Translations under genes and position numbers: made by a program | Part shown: positions 40,615-45,978 of the stretch, in pieces | Layout of the letters: every line of letters begins with the position of its first letter | How positions within the stretch are numbered: the stretch's first letter is position 1 | Source: Gallionella sp. | GTDB lineage: Bacteria; Pseudomonadota; Gammaproteobacteria; Burkholderiales; Gallionellaceae | Reading direction: 5' to 3' | Assembly (NCBI GenBank): GCA_030700315.1 | Contig: JAUYJO010000139.1 | Span: 1 to 45,978 of the forward strand | DNA length: 45,978 nt | Notes under the pieces: model-generated | Database searches by the model: none | The model's input: the letters and a program-made list of their open reading frames with translations, nothing else | Told to the model about the DNA's origin: nothing

Positions 40615-41706
40615 TCAGGTGTTTTCCACGACCACTTTCGGGAATACGGCACTGCGGTTCTGCGCCATTTCCGCGACTTTGACCGCGATGCGGCGCGCAA
40701 TCTGTTTATACGCCTTCGCGACATTGCCGTCGGGATCGGCGACAACCGTCGGCGTGCCGGAATCGGTCTGCTCGCGGATGCGGATATCCAGCGGCAGGCT
40801 GCCGAGCAGCTCGGTGTTGTAGTCGGCGCACATCTTCTCGCCGCCGCCCGATCCGAAAATATGTTCCTCATGCCCGCATTTGGAACAAATATGCGTGCTC
40901 ATGTTTTCCACGATGCCGACGATCTTGATGCCAACTTTTTCGAACATCTTGAGCCCCTTGCGCGCGTCCATCAGCGCAATGTCCTGCGGCGTGGTCACGA
41001 TCACCGCGCCGGTAACCGGCACTTGCTGGGCCAATGAAAGCTGGATGTCGCCGGTGCCGGGCGGCAGATCCACGATCAAATAATCCAGGTCATCCCATTT
41101 TGTCTGGCGCAACAATTGATCCAGCGCCTGCACCACCATCGGGCCGCGCCAGATCATCGGTGTATCGTCGCTGCCGATCAGAAAGCCGATGGACATCGCC
41201 TGCAAGCCGTGGTTGGTCATCGGCTCCATGAACTGGCCGCCGACCGTATTGGGCTGGCCGGTAATGCCCAGCATGGTCGGTTGCGAAGGGCCGTAAATAT
41301 CGGCATCCAGCATGCCGACGCGCGCGCCTTCGGCAGACAGTGCCAAGGCAATATTGACCGCGGTGGTGGACTTGCCCACCCCGCCCTTGCCGCTCGCCAC
41401 CGCAATGATATTTTTCACGCCATCCACCAGTTTCGCGCCATGCTGCACCGTGTGCTGCACCACTTTGCTGGTCACGTTGACGCTGACGCTGCTGCCCGGC
41501 AATGCCGCCTTGAGGTGCGCTTCGATCATGGCGCGAATTTCCCCCACCACGCTCTTTGCCGGGTAGCCCAGCAAAATATCCAGCGACACGTTGTTGCCGT
41601 CGATTTTGACGTTCTTCATGGATTTGCCGCTGGCAAAATCCTTCTTGGTGTTCGGGTCGATCAGATTCTTCAATGCGCCTTGCACATCGGCTTCGCTAAT
41701 ACTCAT
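40615..41706 (-). CDS. apbC: Mrp/ApbC iron-sulfur carrier ATPase
   Basis: A full-length 363-residue Mrp. Residues 1-90 are the MIP18/DUF59 domain, IIAVASGKGGVGKSTTAVN holds the deviant Walker A (105-114), then LDADIYGPSQPTMLG, LIVDLPPGTGDIQLSLAQ, and near 275 the CSKC pair that holds the bridging [4Fe-4S] cluster in the dimer. It delivers clusters to apo-proteins. With the Fe-S-rich hyf complex nearby it may serve that, though Mrp is a general housekeeping carrier. The 301-base gap up to the DUF971 gene (41707-42007) holds a CCGGCAG/CTGCCGG hairpin (41792-41806) and a C-rich/G-rich pair near 41942-41967, but no gene. Confidence 0.93.
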   Translation of the reverse strand: MSISEADVQGALKNLIDPNTKKDFASGKSMKNVKIDGNNVSLDILLGYPAKSVVGEIRAMIEAHLKAALPGSSVSVNVTSKVVQHTVQHGAKLVDGVKNIIAVASGKGGVGKSTTAVNIALALSAEGARVGMLDADIYGPSQPTMLGITGQPNTVGGQFMEPMTNHGLQAMSIGFLIGSDDTPMIWRGPMVVQALDQLLRQTKWDDLDYLIVDLPPGTGDIQLSLAQQVPVTGAVIVTTPQDIALMDARKGLKMFEKVGIKIVGIVENMSTHICSKCGHEEHIFGSGGGEKMCADYNTELLGSLPLDIRIREQTDSGTPTVVADPDGNVAKAYKQIARRIAVKVAEMAQNRSAVFPKVVVENT

Positions 41707-42007
41707 TATTCACTCCTGAAATTGTATAAAAATTAAGGTTGGATTCTAAAGTTGGCCAGAGCCCGCACACTCGCGTATTTTAACCCAATGACCGGCAGCC
41801 TGCCGGAATTGAAGAATTGAATCGCATCGGGATAGGCAGGCAATTTTGCGTAACAAAGAACCCCTTGCACTAACGAGCATGGCAGAGGTCGCCCCTGACC
41901 ATGAAGCGTTCCGTGAGATTGCCCCGTGCGGCACTCCGACCCCCCCCTCTTCACCTATCAAGGGGGAGCAGGGGATCGATGTTGTTTCACGTTAATGGTG
42001 ACACCGC

Positions 42008-42418
42008 TCAGTGATGTCCGCAGCCGCCACCCCCGCAGCCACTCTGCGGTTCAGGCGCATCACCGGGTTCACGGCTTGCTCCCGCAGCCTCCAGTTTCTC
42101 CAGATAGTTTTGCCACAATTCGGCCTGATGCCGGCCCAGCTCGTCAAGATATTCCCAGGTGTAAAGACCGGAGTCATGCCCATCGTCATATACAATTTTC
42201 ATCGCATAACTGCCCACCGGGGCAACTTCGACCACCCCCACTTCTTTTTTGCCCACCTGCAAGGTCTCCTGGCCGTGTCCATGCCCCCTCACTTCTGCCG
42301 AGGGTGAATGTACGCGCAAAAATTCGTAGGGCATTTGATAGTGCGCGCCGTCGTCGAACGCGATTTCGAGCAGGCGGGATTGTTGATGCAATTTAATTTC
42401 TGTAGGGTGTCCTGACAT
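42008..42418 (-). CDS. DUF971 family protein with Cys/His-rich tail
   Basis: The 136-residue protein has the DUF971 (GBBH-like N-terminal) domain: IKLHQQSRLLEIAFDDGAHY, PYEFLRVHSPSAEVRGHG, VAPVGSYAMKIVYDDGHDSG and YTWEYLDELGRHQAELWQNY. The C-terminus ends SGCGGGGCGHH, a likely metal-binding tail. In many betaproteobacteria DUF971 genes are near ubiE/mrp; the present proximity to mrp fits an Fe-S-related role, which is inference. The 277-base gap upstream to the propeller gene carries promoters for both sides. Confidence 0.85.
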   Translation of the reverse strand: MSGHPTEIKLHQQSRLLEIAFDDGAHYQMPYEFLRVHSPSAEVRGHGHGQETLQVGKKEVGVVEVAPVGSYAMKIVYDDGHDSGLYTWEYLDELGRHQAELWQNYLEKLEAAGASREPGDAPEPQSGCGGGGCGHH

Positions 42419-42650
42419 GATTCCAGATTAGCTCCTGTTGTATGCGGCGCAGTGCCGCTGGTGAAAAATATCGCGCCCCGGCAACCGACGCCAATCAACC
42501 CGAGATGCAATTTTTGCGAAAATGAAAGATGGGCCGCGACGGCGTTGCGGCTACCCACAGGCAAAAAGCACGGGTAACCGGGCAAAAAACACAAGATGGT
42601 CACTATACGCAACTCGCGCTAACGCATCAAGACCGGAAGCCGGGCAGGCC

Positions 42651-42672
42651 TGCGGTATACTTTAATACCGCA
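42651..42672 (+). promoter_or_regulatory. Perfect palindrome over a -10-like box
   Basis: TGCGGTAT-ACTTTA-ATACCGCA has eight-base perfect arms and overlaps the -10-like TATACT (42656-42661). It could be an operator or a hairpin at the start of the transcript. GGAG at 42684-42687 is the ribosome site of the next gene. Confidence 0.45.
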
Positions 42673-42695
42673 CTGTCTTCATCGGAGTCGAGATC

Positions 42696-45197
42696 ATGAA
42701 AACCGCCGTTACCACCCGAGTGCTCACCCTGATATTGACGTGGGCATGCTGCGCCTTGCCGGCGCAAGCCGCGCTCCAACTCATCGACACCGTCAATCTG
42801 CGCGAGCGGCAGGCGCAGCCGCTCGATGAAAACGTGTTGAAGCTCCATGGCGCTACGGTGGATGCCACGCGCAATCTGGTCTACGTCGCGGGCATCGTAT
42901 CATCCAATCTCGGCGTGCTCGATGGCGCAAGCGAAACCTGGACGCGTAACTACGATACCGGCATCAGCGGTTTCGCGCTGAAAAATCTGGAGGTCGATAG
43001 CGTTGCCCATCGCCTCTATGTCTACGATACCGCAGGCAACACGCTACGGGGCATCGATCTCGCTTCCGGCGCACTGATCGGGCCGGTTGCCGTACCGATG
43101 ACCTTGGCCAAGCCGGTAGCAGATTCGCGTCGCGGCCTGGTGTACATGGTGCAGTCAGGCTCGCCCGCTTTCAGTGCCTTCAACGGCGGCGATCTCTCGC
43201 TCAGCTATTCTACCGATGCCATGGGTAGCGGTGTCGCGCAAGTGATCTGGGACGAGCGCAGCGACAGCGTCTATGCGCTTGATGCCGGAACACCGGGGCG
43301 GTTGCGCATTTACAAATTTGACCCGAACACACGCGCTATTGCCGGAACCATAACACTCACCCTGGGGCCAACCCAGCGACCCCGCAAGATGGCTTACGAT
43401 TCCAGCGGGCAGCGTTTTTTCGTGGTTGCCGGCACGCAGGTGCTGGCGGTAAGCGCTGCCGGCAGCCTGCTCGGACAAATGCCGTTGCCGCAGGAGCAAG
43501 ACGTACAGGATATCAGCTATGACCCGGACCGCAATGAGGTAGCGGTGCTAGTGATCGACATGCCCGGCAACGGCACGCAGGCCGAAAGCGGCAATCATCT
43601 CCTGGTGTTCAACGCCGCTACGAATGCGCTGGCACGCGATCTGCCGCTGGCCAGAAAGGCGCATACCCTGAACTACAACAGCGCCAATCATCGCTACTAT
43701 TTGCCCGAGAGCGATGCCTCTACCGTGTGGAGCGTGTCCGGCGGCGGCGCCGACTCGCGCGGCCTGCGCCTGGGCGATTCGGCGGAAATGGTGGCGCTCG
43801 CGCGCGGCGGCGAGAACGTCTATATCACCAGCCGCCTCGGCGGCAGTTATCTTATGGAATGGCGCGCCTCGACCAGCAGCCTGCAAACCTTCAGCGCGGG
43901 TTTCTGGCCGATACCGATGCGCGTCAGCGACAGCGGCAACGAGCTCTACGTGTTGAACGCATGGGATAGCACGCTCTCGGTATACGACCTGAGCGCCGGA
44001 AGATCGCTCAGCGCTACGATACCTATCGGCCTTGTCGATGGAACCACCGATCGCCTGCCGGATCTGGCCATCGACAGCACGCGCCAGCGCGCCTACGCGG
44101 CCTATCCCGAGTTCGGTCAGATTGCCGTGGTTGACCTGGCGCAGCAGACCGCGCTGACCCCGCTCACCGTGCCCGGTTTCGAGGGCGGCGATACCGGCGG
44201 CGGACCGGGGCAGTTGCAAGTGAGGGTGGTACCGGCGAGCGGACGCCTGTTTGCCTACTGGCAACCCGCCAGGCATCTTACGGTGTGGGATGTCAGCGGC
44301 TCAACACCAGCGCTTCTGCTCGACCGGCAGCTCAACGGCATGCCGACAATCGGCGCTTCATTCGATCAGTTGTTCGTCGATAACGGCAGGAATCGCGTTT
44401 ACGCCGGCCCCATGGAACTCGATGGCAGCACCGGCCTGCCCACCGGCAGAATGCTCGGCAGCGGTGAGCGGGTGATCGGCCTCGACGAGAGCGCCAACGT
44501 GCTTTGGACATCGGGCATCGAAACCGTGAACGGCGTGAGCACCGATGTGGTGGCACGGCTCAATCGCGATACCCTGGCCGAGCTCGAAGTGATGACGCGC
44601 GGCACGTCGCCCTCGGTGATGTCCACGCAATACGCCTTCGATGCCTCGCGCCAGCGGCTTTATGCCGCCGACGGGCAAGAGGCGCTGTTGCGGGTCTACA
44701 ACACTGCCGCCACCTTACCGGCACACGTGACCGCCGTAGAGTTTTACCACCCCACACTCCAGCATTACTTCATCACTGCCGATGCGGCCGAAGCGAAGGG
44801 CATAGATCGTGGCGCGGCTGGCGCGGGCTGGGCTCGCACCGGCTACGCCTTCTATGCCTACCCGACCAGCGGCGCACCTGCGGGCGTGAGCCAAGTCTGC
44901 CGTTTCTATGGCACGCCTGGTGTCGGCCCCAATTCGCACTTCTACACTGCGGATTCCGCAGAATGCGCGAATGTGAAAACCGATCCCGGCTGGTACTACG
45001 AAGGCATCGCCTTCAGCATCGGGCTGCCTGCGGACGGTGCCTGCACCGCAGACACGGTACCCGTTTCACGCGCCTACAACGGGCGTTGGCAACAGAACGA
45101 CTCCAACCACCGCTATAGCTCCGACAGCAGTGCTCATGCCCAAATGACTGCCCAAGGCTGGATGGGTGAGGGAACCGTATTCTGCGCGCCGAGGTGA
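42696..45197 (+). CDS. Large secreted beta-propeller-like protein with DUF5648-type C-terminus
   Basis: An 833-residue exported protein: signal peptide ending at CALPAQAALQL (cleavage near residue 26). The body is a series of short repeats, NLVYVAGIVSSNLGVLDGAS, HRLYVYDTAGNTLRGID, DSVYALDAGTP, NELYVLNAWDSTLSVYD, in the YVN/quinoprotein-like beta-propeller style. The last ~150 residues (VEFYHPTLQHYFITADAAEA then FYGTPGVGPNSHFYTADSAE) are the DUF5648 repeat with paired aromatic residues and C...C that cap many secreted proteins of betaproteobacteria. Likely extracellular or outer-membrane-associated; binding or scaffolding is inferred, no enzyme motif is seen. Confidence 0.85.
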   Translation: MKTAVTTRVLTLILTWACCALPAQAALQLIDTVNLRERQAQPLDENVLKLHGATVDATRNLVYVAGIVSSNLGVLDGASETWTRNYDTGISGFALKNLEVDSVAHRLYVYDTAGNTLRGIDLASGALIGPVAVPMTLAKPVADSRRGLVYMVQSGSPAFSAFNGGDLSLSYSTDAMGSGVAQVIWDERSDSVYALDAGTPGRLRIYKFDPNTRAIAGTITLTLGPTQRPRKMAYDSSGQRFFVVAGTQVLAVSAAGSLLGQMPLPQEQDVQDISYDPDRNEVAVLVIDMPGNGTQAESGNHLLVFNAATNALARDLPLARKAHTLNYNSANHRYYLPESDASTVWSVSGGGADSRGLRLGDSAEMVALARGGENVYITSRLGGSYLMEWRASTSSLQTFSAGFWPIPMRVSDSGNELYVLNAWDSTLSVYDLSAGRSLSATIPIGLVDGTTDRLPDLAIDSTRQRAYAAYPEFGQIAVVDLAQQTALTPLTVPGFEGGDTGGGPGQLQVRVVPASGRLFAYWQPARHLTVWDVSGSTPALLLDRQLNGMPTIGASFDQLFVDNGRNRVYAGPMELDGSTGLPTGRMLGSGERVIGLDESANVLWTSGIETVNGVSTDVVARLNRDTLAELEVMTRGTSPSVMSTQYAFDASRQRLYAADGQEALLRVYNTAATLPAHVTAVEFYHPTLQHYFITADAAEAKGIDRGAAGAGWARTGYAFYAYPTSGAPAGVSQVCRFYGTPGVGPNSHFYTADSAECANVKTDPGWYYEGIAFSIGLPADGACTADTVPVSRAYNGRWQQNDSNHRYSSDSSAHAQMTAQGWMGEGTVFCAPR

Positions 45198-45224
45198 CGA
45201 ATTTTTTTCTAATGAGCTACGGGT

Positions 45225-45308
45225 TTAACAACAGCAGGCCATACCCGGCGATTTTCCGCCGCCGCATGCACATGCTGCGCAGCGCGCCCATCGGTAATCA
45301 GGGTTCAT
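45225..45308 (-). CDS. Candidate 27-aa Cys-rich microprotein
   Basis: The start ATG lies inside the end of the preceding gene (AATGAACCCTGA, 11-base overlap), and the frame reads MNPDYRWARCAACACGGG, then KSPGMACCC and stop. Seven of 27 residues are cysteine, ending in CCC. Translational coupling to the 104-aa gene is plausible. It is too short to prove by sequence alone; the composition makes it more interesting than a random frame. Confidence 0.35.
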   Translation of the reverse strand: MNPDYRWARCAACACGGGKSPGMACCC

Positions 45309-45612
45309 TTTTTTGCAATGAGCCGTCCGGCAATACCTGATATTTTTCGCTGCCCGCACTGCTGCCACGGATGTAGTGATTGACCGTAATCTCTTTGCCG
45401 TCCTGCCCAAGCCTAATTTCGTAATACTGATAATTTTTGAAAACTTCCTCGATGTTCAGGCCTTGTCCCGGCGTCCAAGGGCGCTGTCCGGGGTCGAAAC
45501 TATCGAAATAATAAGGTGTGCCCGGCGTAAGCTGCCCGGCGGGTGAAGCCGCAGCTACGGAAAACGGCAGCATCAGCAGACCGAACAACGCAATGTAGCG
45601 AACCATATCCAT
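45298..45612 (-). CDS. Small exported hypothetical protein (104 aa)
   Basis: A signal peptide (MVRYIALFGLLMLPFSVAAA) is followed by ~80 residues with Tyr-rich beta-type sequence: TPYYFDSFDPGQRPWTPGQG and NYQYYEIRLGQDGKEITVNH, ending LPDGSLQKNEP. Two GAGGAT ribosome-like sites precede ATG at 45612 and 45606. No family is recognised with certainty; a periplasmic location is likely. Confidence 0.7.
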   Translation of the reverse strand: MDMVRYIALFGLLMLPFSVAAASPAGQLTPGTPYYFDSFDPGQRPWTPGQGLNIEEVFKNYQYYEIRLGQDGKEITVNHYIRGSSAGSEKYQVLPDGSLQKNEP

Positions 45613-45790
45613 ATCCTCTATCCTCTAAACTACACGGCGCATTTTAGCCGATAGCACCGTTGCCCGGCTCAAGCTGTCAACGCTAAATAGAAATGTAAGC
45701 GCATATTGACACCGCGTCAGGTTTGCCCATAAACCCCTATAAAAATCAGGGAGAAATAATAAAAATGGCTCATTTATTGCCACCAAACCG

Positions 45791-45978
45791 CTGCTAGCAG
45801 CCTGTCTGGCTTCTACGATAAAAAATATCGCAAAAAAACCAACTAATTACAGTTGTGGTGCGGTATAATTGCGCTTGTTAATCAATAAGTTGAAAGCAAT
45901 TCAATGAGCCGCCTCAAACCGATCAAACGTGACATGAACTACCTGTTTCCGCCTTCGATGAGCGACTGGCTACCGGAA
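45791..45978 (+). mobile_element. Left end of an IS1182-type insertion sequence (cut by window end)
   Basis: CTGCTAGCAG at 45791-45800 is a palindrome with CTAG in the middle, a usual target for this IS group, and CAGCCTGTCTGGCTTCT looks like the element's terminal sequence. It runs into the transposase gene described next. The exact end is not fixed by one side alone. Confidence 0.5.
45904..45978 (+). CDS. Transposase, IS1182 family, N-terminal part
   Basis: The first 25 codons read MSRLKPIKRDMNYLFPPSMS and then DWLPE. The pattern 'LLPPS..DWLPE.HLARFV' is the N-terminal signature (DUF772) of IS1182/IS5-type transposases. The gene continues past the window, so integrity cannot be judged. Confidence 0.8.
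   Translation, partial: MSRLKPIKRDMNYLFPPSMSDWLPE

Noticed and set aside
40557..40871. N-terminal extension of the cyclic-nucleotide-binding frame
   Set aside because: Arg/Pro/Ser-rich text overlapping mrp in another frame; ATG at 40556 fits the protein.
1..45978. CRISPR array, tRNA, rRNA or riboswitch
   Set aside because: Scanning by eye showed no regularly spaced direct repeats, cloverleaf or conserved riboswitch core; a covariance-model scan was not possible here.

Overview
The window looks like a chromosomal segment of a betaproteobacterium, probably from the Nitrosomonadales/Gallionellales neighbourhood. This is an inference from gene content (Mrp/ApbC, DUF971, MarC, complex-I-like hyf genes, REP-like palindromes); there is no rRNA or marker gene to prove it. 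No tRNA, rRNA or CRISPR array was seen.

Region 1 (1-510) is a scarred left boundary: a frameshifted transposase remnant, then the first ~43 codons of a radical SAM gene that is cut off where the next block begins.

Region 2 (514-28884) is a long block of cell-surface glycan genes, all on the minus strand and mostly overlapping or within a few bases of each other. It is visibly more AT-rich than the DNA to its right. In transcription order it holds a decayed galE; an ABC exporter/flippase; PseB, PseC and a UDP-glucuronate-4-epimerase-type enzyme; a cytidylyltransferase fused to a methyltransferase; a zinc-binding C-methyltransferase; a tiny Cys-rich ORF; a polysaccharide pyruvyl transferase; ATP-grasp and Gfo/Idh enzymes; NeuB/PseI-like and PseG-like enzymes; a GH57-like protein; several methyltransferases including a TylF type; a glycosyltransferase-methyltransferase fusion; a WecF-type transferase; an epimerase; a GT4 transferase; an acyltransferase; and a WbsX-type protein. 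Together they look able to make, activate, decorate and export a methylated and possibly pyruvylated or acylated glycan containing a pseudaminic-acid-like nonulosonate. PseH and a recognisable Wzy/Wzx pair are absent.

Region 3 (28885-37103) is GC-richer and carries a six-gene complex-I-like operon, hyfB-C-E-F-G-I. Its large subunit has lost the cysteines that hold the NiFe site, so it is not a hydrogenase; it resembles the energy-converting-hydrogenase-related (Ehr) complexes. Several of its gaps are filled by different palindromic repeats.

Region 4 (37104-45612) is mixed housekeeping and hypothetical genes: an exported protein, a YkgJ-type Cys-cluster protein, a KTSC-like protein that seems frameshifted, a 46-aa zinc-ribbon-like protein, a MarC remnant, a cyclic-nucleotide-binding protein, Mrp/ApbC, DUF971, a large secreted propeller-like protein and a small exported protein with an overlapping Cys-rich microORF.

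Region 5 (about 45791 to the end) is the left end of an IS1182-type insertion sequence that runs out of the window.
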